Assembly: GCF_008312935.1 (NCBI RefSeq)
Contig: NZ_VSZO01000012.1
Coordinates: forward strand, 248,001-312,000
Source of the DNA: Roseiconus lacunae
GTDB taxonomy: Bacteria > Planctomycetota > Planctomycetia > Pirellulales > Pirellulaceae
Direction of reading: 5' to 3'
DNA: 64,000 nucleotides
The notes beneath the pieces were generated by a model. That model had not been told where the DNA came from. It worked only from the letters and a program-made list of their open reading frames with translations, and did no database searches. Within the stretch, counting starts at the first letter, position 1; each line of letters begins with the position of its first letter. This document shows, piece after piece, positions 16,863 to 26,194 of this stretch. A program made the translations under genes and the position numbers.

Positions 16863-17741
16863 ATGCCTGAATTACCCGAAGTCGAAACGATGCGGCGCGG
16901 AATCTTGCCGATTGTCGGACACCGGGTGCTAGCCGCCGAGTGCCCGCCTTGCGACCGACGCCCGATCCTAATGGAACCGTCGATCCGGACGATCAATCGC
17001 AAACTGGTCGGGCAACGAATCAACGGCATCAATCGCCTGGGAAAACGCGTCTTGATCGAATTTGAGAATGGTTCCACGATTGTCATCGAGCCTCGCATGA
17101 CCGGACTGGTCTTATTGGCGGACCCACCGACGGTTGATCACCTTCGGTTTCGTTTGCGACTCCAAGGGGACGCCTGCGAGGAGATGCTGTTTTGGGATCG
17201 ACGCGGACTGGGCACCCTGCGTCTACTCACTCCACGCGAACTTGAACAACGCGTCGGCGCAAAACTTGGCAAAGACGCGCTGGTGATCGAGGCAGAAGAA
17301 TTGCGCGAAAAATTGGCTCGCAGCCGACGGGCAATCAAAGTCGCCTTGCTCGATCAAACCGCCGTCGCCGGGATCGGTAATTTGTACGCCGCCGAGATTC
17401 TGTTTGTCGCCGGAATCGATCCGCGTCGTCGTTGTGACCAACTGTCGAAGCCACAGTTCGAGCGAATCGTTGCCGCCACACGCGCCGTTTTGTACGAAGC
17501 GATCGATCACGAAGGTAGCACGCTGTCCGACGGCACGTATCGTAACGCGCTCAACGAGTCCGGTGGCTATCAGAACTATCACCGCGTCTACGATCGGGCA
17601 GATCAACGATGTATCCGCTGTGGCATCGGCACCATCCGGCGGATCGTCCAGGCCCAACGAAGTACTTTTTTCTGCCCGTGCTGCCAGAAAAAGCGGGGCC
17701 TGCACCCCCAGGTTGCCGAAATCGAAGTGTCGCCGAACTAG
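16863..17741 (+). CDS. mutM: Formamidopyrimidine-DNA glycosylase
   Basis: Base-excision repair enzyme that removes oxidised purines such as 8-oxoguanine and cuts the abasic site. The mature N-terminus PELPEVETMRRG supplies the catalytic Pro2 and Glu3. LGKRVLIEFENG holds the conserved lysine of the DNA-binding site, and AVAGIGNLYAAEILF is the helix-two-turn-helix. The C-terminal zinc finger has Cys250, Cys253, Cys271 and Cys274. Length 292 is normal (270-295). The zinc-finger knuckle continues into a 17-residue tail. All key residues are present, so it should be active. The 131 bases before it contain a small hairpin (GCCTGA CACA TCAGGC, 16784-16799) without a T tract. Confidence 0.95.
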   Translation: MPELPEVETMRRGILPIVGHRVLAAECPPCDRRPILMEPSIRTINRKLVGQRINGINRLGKRVLIEFENGSTIVIEPRMTGLVLLADPPTVDHLRFRLRLQGDACEEMLFWDRRGLGTLRLLTPRELEQRVGAKLGKDALVIEAEELREKLARSRRAIKVALLDQTAVAGIGNLYAAEILFVAGIDPRRRCDQLSKPQFERIVAATRAVLYEAIDHEGSTLSDGTYRNALNESGGYQNYHRVYDRADQRCIRCGIGTIRRIVQAQRSTFFCPCCQKKRGLHPQVAEIEVSPN

Positions 17742-17995
17742 CATTTGCGGCTAAACTGGGGACATCGTGTCGGGTGAAACCAACCGCTTCGCGTGCGCCA
17801 CGGTTTTCGCGCGATAACCGGGCAAACGATCATCGATCGCCAATTCACGTCGGTGAATAAGTCGAATCCAAGACCGTTGGTCGAGACGGAGCACGAGGCA
17901 TGAACTGCGATGATCACTGAATCGACAAGCCGTACCGCCTTGCCTAATCCGGTGTTGATGTTTGCCAACCAAAGTCCGTTTGAGAAGAGTTTGCG

Positions 17996-19045
17996 ATGAA
18001 TACAACTTTCAGCCGACGAACATGGATCGGCGGTTCTGCCGCGATGGCTGCTTCGGGCTTACTCGGCCGGAAGACGTCCAACGGACAAGATCAACGCAAC
18101 GCAAACTGGGAAACGACCACCCAAAAAGGACTCGCGTGGCTGCGCCGCACCCAATCGTCGCGCGGTCATTGGAACACGCAGGTTTACCCCACCGCGATCG
18201 CGGCCTTGGCGGGCACCGCGATGATCGGCAACGGTTCAACAACCACTCAGGGACCGTATGCCAATGAAATCGCTCGGACCGCCGACTTCCTGATCAGCAA
18301 AAGCCGCAGCAACGGGTTGATCGGTGACCCAAAAACCGATCAACGCTACACCTACGGACACGGTTTCGCGATGCTGTTCCTGTCGCAAGTGCTCGGCGAA
18401 GAAGGCTTGCTCGACCGCCGCAAAGAAATCGTTGACGTACTCACCCGCGCGGTTCAGTTCAGCGGCTATGCCCAAACCGAAGCGGGAGGCTGGGGGTACG
18501 TTTCGGCGGCCGAAGGCAACGACTTTGACGAAGGCTCAACGACCATCACTCAAGTCCAAGGTCTTCGCGGGTGTCGCAACGCGGGGATCCCCGTTAGCGG
18601 CGAAGTCATCGACCGCGCGAAGAACTACATCTATGGATGCAAAAACAAAGACGGCGGAATCAGCTACAGCAGCCGACAACGTGGCAGCAGCCGTCCGGCA
18701 ATCACCGCAGCCGCTTTGGCGGCGCTCTACAACGCCGGCGATTACGATAGCGAGCACGTTCCCGAGATGTGGCAGTACACCAAGAAAGAACTGCACGGAA
18801 TCAGCGACGGCGCCCGCAGCTTTGGTCACTGGCACTACACGTATCTTTACTACAGCCAAGTCGTGTATCGCCAAGGCGAAGACCTCTGGAAACCGTTTCG
18901 CACGCGGTTGTACGACCGTATCGCCAGCGAGCAGCGTTCGGATGGGTTTTGGGACCAGGGCCAAATCCACCCCGTCTACGTCACCGCCTGTAACCTGATC
19001 ATGATGCAACTCGACTACGGCTATCTCCCGATCTATCAACGCTAG
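17996..19045 (+). CDS. Tat-exported alpha-toroid protein (prenyltransferase/squalene oxidase repeats)
   Basis: Secreted protein of 349 residues. The N-terminus SRRTWIGGSAAMAASGLL is a twin-arginine signal, so it should be exported folded. The rest consists of prenyltransferase/squalene-oxidase type repeats: QKGLAWLRRTQSSRGHW, TYGHGFAMLFLSQVLG, TEAGGWGYVSAA, NKDGGISYSS and RSDGFWDQG, with the QW-like Gly-aromatic turns of an alpha-alpha toroid. The DxDD motif of class II cyclases is absent (nearest is DFDEGS), so cyclase activity is unlikely. Such proteins are numerous in planctomycetes without known function. A GAGAAGAG stretch precedes ATG 17996. It converges with the PQQ protein; GGCTC/GAGCC at 19083-19100 could be a weak terminator. 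Confidence 0.85.
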   Translation: MNTTFSRRTWIGGSAAMAASGLLGRKTSNGQDQRNANWETTTQKGLAWLRRTQSSRGHWNTQVYPTAIAALAGTAMIGNGSTTTQGPYANEIARTADFLISKSRSNGLIGDPKTDQRYTYGHGFAMLFLSQVLGEEGLLDRRKEIVDVLTRAVQFSGYAQTEAGGWGYVSAAEGNDFDEGSTTITQVQGLRGCRNAGIPVSGEVIDRAKNYIYGCKNKDGGISYSSRQRGSSRPAITAAALAALYNAGDYDSEHVPEMWQYTKKELHGISDGARSFGHWHYTYLYYSQVVYRQGEDLWKPFRTRLYDRIASEQRSDGFWDQGQIHPVYVTACNLIMMQLDYGYLPIYQR

Positions 19046-19102
19046 CTCAACGCGTTCCCATGCCGCTCGCGATTTCGTGTGCGGCTCTGGTTAGCGAGCC
19101 AT

Positions 19103-20392
19103 TTACTTGGCGCTGACGTCGAACGCGTACAACAAATCTTGATCGCGAATGATCAACTTGCCGCCCGCAACGACTGGGTGCGCCCAGATCGCACCTTGCT
19201 TCCGTGGCACCGAAGTTTCTTGGGGAATGACCAACTTGCCGTGCGATTTGAATCCGTCGCGCGAGGGTTCGACTAGCTCAACACTACCATCCTTGTCGCC
19301 ATAACAGTACAAACGCCCGTCGGCATAGCAGATCGATCCACTGCGGTTGGGACGTGCCCGCTCGGTCCACAACGATTCGCCCGACGCAAGATCTTGAGCC
19401 ATCCAACAACCGCCGCTTTGTTTGGTGAACCCGTAGATCACACCGTCGACAAGCACGACGCCACCGTGATGGTTTTCCATCGATTTTGAATTCAATGCGT
19501 AGACCGAAACCGATGTTAAACCGTCGGCCGAAGGCACCAAACGAAGCAAGACGTTTCCGGCACCATAGGCACTTGTGTGATAGAGCAAATCGCCAGAGAC
19601 AATCGGTGTCGGAATCACCGCGATGTTATTGCCCGTTGCAGAATCTTCGAAGAGTTTTTCGCCCGTCTTTACGTCGAACCCATACAAACCAGGTTTGCTG
19701 GCCGTTACATAGAAGGTTTTGTTCCCGACGGTCGCTTTGATCGGCGAAACGTACTCGGCGGATGCACTGACGCCTTTGCTTCCCCAAACTTGATTGCCGT
19801 TGCGACGGTTAAGTCCAATCAAAAAGTTATCTCCGCCGGGACACACGATCACACGGTTACCGTCAACTAATGGTGAAGCGCTGTAGCCCCACGTCGGAAC
19901 CTTGCCGCCATACTTTGCCACCAGGTCAACGCTCCACTGCACGTCACCGTTGTTTCGATTCAGTGCGGCCACCACGCCTTTGTCAGTCCACGCGAACACT
20001 TGGTTGCCATCGACCGTTGGTGTCGAGCGTTGGCCGGCCCCCCAACCGGTGTTGTAATCATCGTCTTGACCGGCAGGCCCGATCGCTTGCGACCAACGCG
20101 TGGTTCCGTCGGTGAGTGACAAACAATCAACCACCGCTTGGCCGTCCTTTGATCCCATCGTGTAAACGAGATCTCCGACCACCGCGCAAGCCGAATAGCC
20201 AGTGCCGAGACCTTTGGCCGACCATGCCAAACTGGGGCCATCGGTCGGCCACGACTGCAGTAGGTTTTGTTTTGCCGCGTGGCCATCACGATTGACGCCA
20301 CGCCACTGGGGCCAATTGGCATCCTGAGCTTCTGCGATTGTGCTGACGCAAAGCATTGCGACCAAGCAAAAGAATCGGATTGATTTCATCAT
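19103..20392 (-). CDS. PQQ-like beta-propeller secreted protein
   Basis: Exported protein of about 429 residues with a Sec signal peptide (SIRFFCLVAMLCVSTIAEA, cleavage after AEA) followed by DANWPQWRG, a phrase typical of planctomycete outer-space propellers. Repeats of the PQQ type follow, such as WGYSASPLVDGNRVIVCPG, NRRNGNQVWG, FYVTASKPGLYGFD and LASGESLWTERA, giving seven or eight blades. These domains resemble quinoprotein dehydrogenases, but no dehydrogenase residues can be claimed and many homologues are scaffolds. Start ATG is at 20392 or 20389; a GTG at 20398 is in frame. It lies downstream of the ABC exporter, separated by 181 bases. Confidence 0.86.
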   Translation of the reverse strand: MMKSIRFFCLVAMLCVSTIAEAQDANWPQWRGVNRDGHAAKQNLLQSWPTDGPSLAWSAKGLGTGYSACAVVGDLVYTMGSKDGQAVVDCLSLTDGTTRWSQAIGPAGQDDDYNTGWGAGQRSTPTVDGNQVFAWTDKGVVAALNRNNGDVQWSVDLVAKYGGKVPTWGYSASPLVDGNRVIVCPGGDNFLIGLNRRNGNQVWGSKGVSASAEYVSPIKATVGNKTFYVTASKPGLYGFDVKTGEKLFEDSATGNNIAVIPTPIVSGDLLYHTSAYGAGNVLLRLVPSADGLTSVSVYALNSKSMENHHGGVVLVDGVIYGFTKQSGGCWMAQDLASGESLWTERARPNRSGSICYADGRLYCYGDKDGSVELVEPSRDGFKSHGKLVIPQETSVPRKQGAIWAHPVVAGGKLIIRDQDLLYAFDVSAK

Positions 20393-20573
20393 CGTCACTG
20401 GTTAGCGGCGTAGGGGGGAGGCGGGGAGGAAAGACTTATTGGGCTGGTCGACACGAATGCTTGGCCGACACAGCTGGGTCGCCCAAGACGCATCATAGCT
20501 AATCCAGACACGCCGTGCCGACGCGCAATCTTTGTCCAACGAGCAATTTAGGTCGCCTTTGGCGGGAATACCG

Positions 20574-22520
20574 CTATCCGGCCGGGTGGGTTTCGGACAT
20601 TTGCAAGTGCACCATTTGCTCGTAGCGCCCCTGCCGAGAGAGCAGCTCTTGATGCGTGCCGACTTCAACCACCCTGCCCTCTTCCAGGACCACGATTTTG
20701 TCGGCGTTTCGGATCGTACTCAGCCGGTGCGCGATCACAAACGCGGTGCGATCTTGCAACAGCCGCTCAAGCGATTGCTGAATCAGCCGTTCGCTTTCGC
20801 TGTCCAAATTGCTGGTTGCTTCATCCAAGATCAGTATTTTTGGATCGGCCAAGATCGCGCGGGCGATCGCCAAACGCTGACGCTGGCCACCGGAAAGCTT
20901 TACCCCGCGTTCGCCGATCACACTGTCATACCCCTCGGGCAGCTTTTCGATAAAGTCATGCGCCGCCGCCGCCGTCGCCGCCGCGATCAATTCTTCGCGG
21001 CTGCACTCGCGGCGGGCGTACATGATGTTGTCGGCGATCGTTCCGTCGAACAGAAATACGTCCTGTTCGACCATCCCAAGCAAACTGCGGTAGGATTCCA
21101 AGTTGATTTCGCGCAGGTCACGCCCGTCCAACAGAACACTGCCTGCGATCGGATCATAAAAACGGGCGATCAGATTAGTCAGCGTCGTTTTCCCGGCTCC
21201 GCTGCGGCCGACGAGTGCCACGGTTTCTCCGGCGTTTACTTCGAGCGAAACACTCTGCAACACTTCGCTTGATGTCTCGGGATAATGAAAGGAAACGTCG
21301 CGAAGTTCCAGATATCCATCGGTCGTCGCCCGGCTGACATGCACGGCGTTCGGATTGGTCGGCAGTTCATTGTCCGACTCAAGCACATCCAAAATGCGAT
21401 CCAAACCGGCGAGGTTATTTTGAAATCCAACCGCGCTCGCCGCGATCGTCGCCAGCGGGTCAAGCAGCATCGTCAGATAGACAAGAAACATCATCATGTC
21501 GCCGAGCGTCAGTTGGCCATGAATGATCTGGTAACCGCCGTAAAGCAACAGCCCCGTCGATGCGATCGGAATCAAGACCTCCCAAATCGTTTCGATGATT
21601 CGAGTCCACCACCAAGTGAATAACTGCTGGCGAACGAGAAAGCCGCCTTCATGAACGAACTTGTTGGATTCACTACGAGACCGCGAAAACGTCCTGACGA
21701 CACGAATCCCACCAAAGGTTTCGGTCGCCCCCGAGTCGATCTGTTGGCGTTGTTTGCGAATGTCGCGGTAGAGCGGACGAATTCGGTTGATATAAGTCCG
21801 GTGGGTAACCCAAACGATCGGCAGCAGCAGCATCCCGCCGACCATCAATTTCCAATCGACGAAGATCAAGATCACTAAGCTACCAACAAATTGGATCACC
21901 GCCCGCCACGGGTTGTACAACATCGAGAAGATCAACTCGGCGACTCCGCCAGCATCTTCGCGGATCAGGCTGGCAACACCGCCACTCTTCAAATCATAAA
22001 CTTTGTCCAACGGCAGCCGAATCGCATGCTCGAAGACATTTCGACGAATCGTGATCTGGGCTTGATTGACCGATTTAGTCGCCGTCCAACGACTCACCAA
22101 ATGCACCGCCGTGGCAACCGCGGTTGTGATGACGACTGCAATGGAGATCCAAACCAACCGCGACATCTTATCGCTCGGCAAGTCAACCGCAGACAAATAA
22201 CCGGGGAGCGGCTTCGGCGGATCGGTCAAGACACAGTCAATGGCTAACTTGGTCCCGAGCGGAGGGATCAGCCGCAAGCCAACCGCGATTGTCAGCAACG
22301 CGAGTGCAGTGACAATTTGCCGCCTGTGGGGACGCACCAATCGCCAGAACTGACCGACCAATTCCCGAAACCCTCGCTCACGATCCCCAAGCTTCTTGGT
22401 AGGACGCGAAGAGCCATGAAATCCACCCCCACGCTCACTGCGTGGCTTTTTTTCCGCATTGCGTTTGCGGACCATCTCTCGATAGAGGCGAAATCGGTTG
22501 CGACTTGGTTGAATAGGCAT
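20574..22520 (-). CDS. ABC exporter, MsbA/lipid-A-export-like, TMD-NBD fusion
   Basis: Half-transporter of 648 residues with fused membrane and ATPase domains. A basic head of 70 residues precedes six helices (about 90-370). The nucleotide-binding domain has Walker A GRSGAGKTT (about 437-445), signature LSGGQRQR (about 540), Walker B ILILDEATSNLD (about 560) and the H-loop IAHRLST (about 590), so it should hydrolyse ATP as a homodimer. It resembles MsbA and other lipid or peptide exporters. It is the last gene of a minus-strand block with an acyltransferase and a GT-C-like protein, which fits export of a glycolipid; this is inference. The long Arg/Lys-rich N-terminus is unusual. Confidence 0.92.
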   Translation of the reverse strand: MPIQPSRNRFRLYREMVRKRNAEKKPRSERGGGFHGSSRPTKKLGDRERGFRELVGQFWRLVRPHRRQIVTALALLTIAVGLRLIPPLGTKLAIDCVLTDPPKPLPGYLSAVDLPSDKMSRLVWISIAVVITTAVATAVHLVSRWTATKSVNQAQITIRRNVFEHAIRLPLDKVYDLKSGGVASLIREDAGGVAELIFSMLYNPWRAVIQFVGSLVILIFVDWKLMVGGMLLLPIVWVTHRTYINRIRPLYRDIRKQRQQIDSGATETFGGIRVVRTFSRSRSESNKFVHEGGFLVRQQLFTWWWTRIIETIWEVLIPIASTGLLLYGGYQIIHGQLTLGDMMMFLVYLTMLLDPLATIAASAVGFQNNLAGLDRILDVLESDNELPTNPNAVHVSRATTDGYLELRDVSFHYPETSSEVLQSVSLEVNAGETVALVGRSGAGKTTLTNLIARFYDPIAGSVLLDGRDLREINLESYRSLLGMVEQDVFLFDGTIADNIMYARRECSREELIAAATAAAAHDFIEKLPEGYDSVIGERGVKLSGGQRQRLAIARAILADPKILILDEATSNLDSESERLIQQSLERLLQDRTAFVIAHRLSTIRNADKIVVLEEGRVVEVGTHQELLSRQGRYEQMVHLQMSETHPAG

Positions 22521-22628
22521 GCTGTAGTGTTAGGAGCCAAAGACCGAATTGGCAAGCATGGACTGTGCTGGCAAGCATGTTTGGAGCGAATCATCACTCG
22601 CCCACCGTTCGGCGAAGAATTCGTCGCG

Positions 22629-23915
22629 TCAGTCCTTCTCTCCTGCGTCGGTCCCTTGCCTCTCGTCCGACTCGATCCACTCCGCCGCCCGATCAAAATC
22701 GGCCCCAGACGCAAACGACTCTCGCGGAAGGACCAGTGTCGTGGCCCCGTTTTCGGTCGCCAATACCAATGCCTTCTCGATTTTCCAGCGATGCTTGAGC
22801 GTCGCCAATGGGATTCTTATCAGCAAACTACGGTGATCGAACCAAAGGTCCTTTGATGATATCGCCGCGGCAACTTCAACCGGCCGAGCCACCTTCATCG
22901 TCAACCAAAGACTGATCGCAAGTAGCATCACCTGCGGCGCCAAGAACGTCACCAGTCGACGATAGCCCTGTCCAAAGTGGATCCACCAATGGTCGGCCAC
23001 GGTCCAAACGGTCGACACCGCCAACGCGACTAGGAACAGTCGCCAAAGTCCGATGGCGAACCCCATCAATGGTGAGTTGACCGGACGGACACGAAATTCG
23101 GGCAACCGAGCCTGCAATTTACGTCGAAGTTTCCTTCGCGTCTTCTGTTCGGCTTGTGTCGAAACGACCAGCGTTACCGCGCCGTTCGCATAATCTGGAA
23201 ACGACTCCGAAGCCTCTGGCGTGACGACCTCGATATCATGCGCGATCGGCTGCGCGGCCTGCCATCGAGCGACCTCGTTTATCAGAGCGTCGAATACAGT
23301 CCGCTCGTTTGCATCGTCGATCCAATCACGAAGAATTAATACGGGGCTGGAATAGTTCATATTCAACAACCAAGCTTTCTCGCTAACAAAAACCTGGGTT
23401 TGTCGCCACGAACAAAACACTTCGACCAATCGGCCGTCGAACGTTTTTTTTTCGACAGAGTAACCGAGACGATTGAGGTGAATGGTTGTCAGACCACCCA
23501 ATGGCGGATCGGCAAGTGAAAAACGTCTTGAATGAAGCGACGTCAATGTGAACAAAAGCAGGACAAAGATGGTCGTGATAACCACGACACTCACGATCAT
23601 CGAAGGACTAAAGAACGCCAGCGAGGAAAGCAGCGACGAAGGCATATCCATCATAAAAAACAACAGCGCCGCGACGATAGAACTTATGCCAACACCCCAG
23701 CCATTGAATTTACTATTCGGTGGGGCAGCATCTTGACCGGGGGCCGTCGCGGGACGGCACTTTCGAGACACCTCAATTGCCTCGTATTGGTCAATCGATC
23801 CGACAATCGTTGTGATGGTGCCGCGGTATCGAGGTGGTGTGACTTCGTCCGCTTGGTCACCCCCCAACGCATCATCAACACCAGTCGACGGCGGTTGATA
23901 AGGATTGGTCTCCAT
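22629..23915 (-). CDS. Membrane protein with NPYQPP N-terminus
   Basis: Protein of 428 residues with no family I can name beyond its N-terminal tag. METNPYQPP matches a short N-terminal motif seen on many planctomycete membrane proteins. Two hydrophobic pairs are visible, about residues 75-130 (GISSIVAALLFFMMDM and SMIVSVVVITTIFVLLLFTL) and about 290-345. Between them is a soluble section with RFSLADPPLGGLTTIHLNRLGY. ATG at 23915 is chosen because the tag then opens the protein; a longer frame to 23954 exists. The gene lies between the GT-C-like gene (35 bases) and the ABC exporter (108 bases), so it is probably part of that operon and may be an accessory membrane protein. Confidence 0.7.
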   Translation of the reverse strand: METNPYQPPSTGVDDALGGDQADEVTPPRYRGTITTIVGSIDQYEAIEVSRKCRPATAPGQDAAPPNSKFNGWGVGISSIVAALLFFMMDMPSSLLSSLAFFSPSMIVSVVVITTIFVLLLFTLTSLHSRRFSLADPPLGGLTTIHLNRLGYSVEKKTFDGRLVEVFCSWRQTQVFVSEKAWLLNMNYSSPVLILRDWIDDANERTVFDALINEVARWQAAQPIAHDIEVVTPEASESFPDYANGAVTLVVSTQAEQKTRRKLRRKLQARLPEFRVRPVNSPLMGFAIGLWRLFLVALAVSTVWTVADHWWIHFGQGYRRLVTFLAPQVMLLAISLWLTMKVARPVEVAAAISSKDLWFDHRSLLIRIPLATLKHRWKIEKALVLATENGATTLVLPRESFASGADFDRAAEWIESDERQGTDAGEKD

Positions 23916-23950
23916 CGCGTTTGAACCTGAATCACGGTGCCGGAGGTTTT

Positions 23951-26194
23951 TCACGGCGTTGCGGCCGAGACGTCGATTGATTCAGCCGAAGCCGCTTTCT
24001 TCTCCAGGGGTGTCTCTTGGATCTCTGAGAGGCGAAACGTCGTGCCGTCAACACGTGTCATGGCTGGATCAATCTGCTCTAAATAGTCTGCGGCACCTGG
24101 CCGCCGATCGACCACCAGTGTAACCCGTTTTGAATGAAGCCAGCGACGCAAGTCGCTAACCTCCGTGGGGTCGCTGAACGGCTGACGATCGAGCAAATGG
24201 TAGAAGTTTTCACGATCTTCTATAAATGCGTCTCCCCTTCGATCCCATGCAAAAGCTTCGACGTAACAGTCTGGCCAATACGTTCCCTGCTTGGTCAGCC
24301 AGTAATCTTGCGTTGCGGCTAGATCTAATAGCAAAACCCGGTCGACCGAATTTAGCCACGAAGGACGCAGATCAACCAACGTTCGCTCCGGTGAGATAGA
24401 TTGCCATTTGACTTGGCGAGAATGTACTTCGGCACGACGCTGTTCATACACGCTGTTCCAGCCGCGAAGCGATTCAAACGGCATTGGAAAATCAAATCGA
24501 ACCGCAAGAGTCGATAGGAGTACGAACACGACGATGAGCATTTGGGCGATGCGCCGAATCGATCGTGGCACGATGCTTTCGATCCCAACAGCCACGGTGA
24601 CGATGGCAAACGGATACGCAAACCAGTGAAGTCGCTCATACCCGCCACTGAGATAGGGCGTTCGCGACAAAACAAGGGGCGTCGCACACCAAATCCCCCA
24701 TAGGATGAGCATCACGACTCCACCGCCAACCATCACAGGAGACAAACGGGCCGCCGAATCCTTGCGTTTATGGACAATTTGTTTCACTACCAGTACCAAG
24801 AGCGCCAAATGCATCGCTAGCAATGCACCGCAGCCAACGATGACGCTTGGTCGTAGCACCAGCCACCGATCACGGTAAATCAACGTATCCGAAGGCAGTC
24901 CGGTCGATGGGATCGTGTTGTAAAAACCAACCCAATAGTGCAACGGTCTTCCCTGAAGTGACTGCCAATAGTCCATCAAAATGATTTTTCGAATTTCTTG
25001 ATGGTTGCCCTGAGCGTCGCCCAACAACAGGACAACTATAAACAGCCCTGACATCGTGGCCATCACCAAAATCATGCGCCCGCGACTGGCTCGCCGTGAT
25101 CGCCAAGTGCATGCGACGACTGCAGGAAAGACCAGTAATAAATAGATGACCGTCATCGGATGGAACTTGACGACTGCAGGGAGCAGCATCACCAACGGGA
25201 TCAATACCCGATCGCGACCGCGAATCCACCAGAGCGACAGCGCTGTGACTGCGGGCACCAGCCAGAACAATGCAAAGTCTTTGTCAAGCAAAAAATTGTT
25301 CGTCAGGCGAAACGAGTAATTGAACGCATTAAAATTTCTAAACCAAATTAAGACAGGTCCGAAAATTGCCAGCAGACAAAATCCGTGGCCGACTTTCCGT
25401 AACGCCAACACTTCGGTAAAGCGGATCAAACAAACCAAGACCGCAAACGCCATCGGAATGGTGAGGTAGCGATACAAGACTTGATCAACAGCTACTCCAC
25501 TTGCTCGACTGACCACGCATGACAACAAGTGATAGTGATGTGCTCGCCACCGTGGCATCGGTTGTTCGACATCCATCGCATCCATGCCAATACTCGAAAC
25601 CTGCAAGTCACCGACAAATGTCATGTCTTGTTGCTGCAAGATGAACTGTCGTATGTCGTTTGACCGCGGCGTCTGGTAAAGACAGACCGACACCACGATC
25701 AACGCCATGAAGATGATGCTCTGCGGCCATGTAATCCGCCACGCAGCTGATTGACTTGAACTCAGCTGCCGAAGCCGATGCCAAATCCCCGCCACAGTCA
25801 AAATGCCCCACAAAGCAAGCGCCGTTGTCATTCGCTGCTCCGCAACGACCAAGACCGCGATCAACGTTGAATACAACGCCAGCGATGTGATCATGGCTGC
25901 TGAAAAACGCGTTAAAACAGACGAGGTCGACCGTTGCCAGACCGGCGACCAGAACCAACCATTGAGCAAAAAGACAAACCAGATGAGCTGGACTCGAACG
26001 TCAGCAACGTTGCCAGGCCCCATTAGCAAAGTCATCAGCAATAGTAGCGAACTCAGCACGATCAACGGTGCGACATCGCGAAACAGTAACATGATCGCAT
26101 CGGCCGCCAACGAGCCGCCTCTTTGCCTGCCAAGCCGATCGTTGGAAGCATTCCCTGCGATCACCGTTTGCGTCCTCAGCTCTTGCTGGATCAA
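23951..26194 (-). CDS. Large polytopic membrane protein, GT-C glycosyltransferase-like
   Basis: Protein of up to 747 residues. About the first 560 residues contain some 12 to 14 hydrophobic helices, and the C-terminal 190 residues are soluble. The first large loop, with DLQVSSIGMDAMDVEQPMPRWRAHHYHLL, has the acidic and histidine content typical of GT-C enzymes that use lipid-linked sugars, and the soluble C-terminus resembles periplasmic domains of such enzymes (LLDLAATQDYWLTKQG). I infer a glycosyltransferase acting at the outer face of the membrane; the assignment is by pattern only. The TTG at 26194 overlaps the acyltransferase stop by four bases (TTGA), which suggests coupling. An ATG at 26092 would drop 34 residues. 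Confidence 0.65.
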   Translation of the reverse strand: MIQQELRTQTVIAGNASNDRLGRQRGGSLAADAIMLLFRDVAPLIVLSSLLLLMTLLMGPGNVADVRVQLIWFVFLLNGWFWSPVWQRSTSSVLTRFSAAMITSLALYSTLIAVLVVAEQRMTTALALWGILTVAGIWHRLRQLSSSQSAAWRITWPQSIIFMALIVVSVCLYQTPRSNDIRQFILQQQDMTFVGDLQVSSIGMDAMDVEQPMPRWRAHHYHLLSCVVSRASGVAVDQVLYRYLTIPMAFAVLVCLIRFTEVLALRKVGHGFCLLAIFGPVLIWFRNFNAFNYSFRLTNNFLLDKDFALFWLVPAVTALSLWWIRGRDRVLIPLVMLLPAVVKFHPMTVIYLLLVFPAVVACTWRSRRASRGRMILVMATMSGLFIVVLLLGDAQGNHQEIRKIILMDYWQSLQGRPLHYWVGFYNTIPSTGLPSDTLIYRDRWLVLRPSVIVGCGALLAMHLALLVLVVKQIVHKRKDSAARLSPVMVGGGVVMLILWGIWCATPLVLSRTPYLSGGYERLHWFAYPFAIVTVAVGIESIVPRSIRRIAQMLIVVFVLLSTLAVRFDFPMPFESLRGWNSVYEQRRAEVHSRQVKWQSISPERTLVDLRPSWLNSVDRVLLLDLAATQDYWLTKQGTYWPDCYVEAFAWDRRGDAFIEDRENFYHLLDRQPFSDPTEVSDLRRWLHSKRVTLVVDRRPGAADYLEQIDPAMTRVDGTTFRLSEIQETPLEKKAASAESIDVSAATP

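Noticed and set aside
19083-19100. Terminator between the alpha-toroid and PQQ genes
   Set aside because: Only a five-base stem with a weak T-rich flank; mentioned with the gene but not listed as a feature.
20532-21272. Plus-strand frame of 246 codons opposite the ABC exporter ATPase domain
   Set aside because: The minus strand here encodes Walker A, signature and Walker B motifs, so the plus frame is a shadow.
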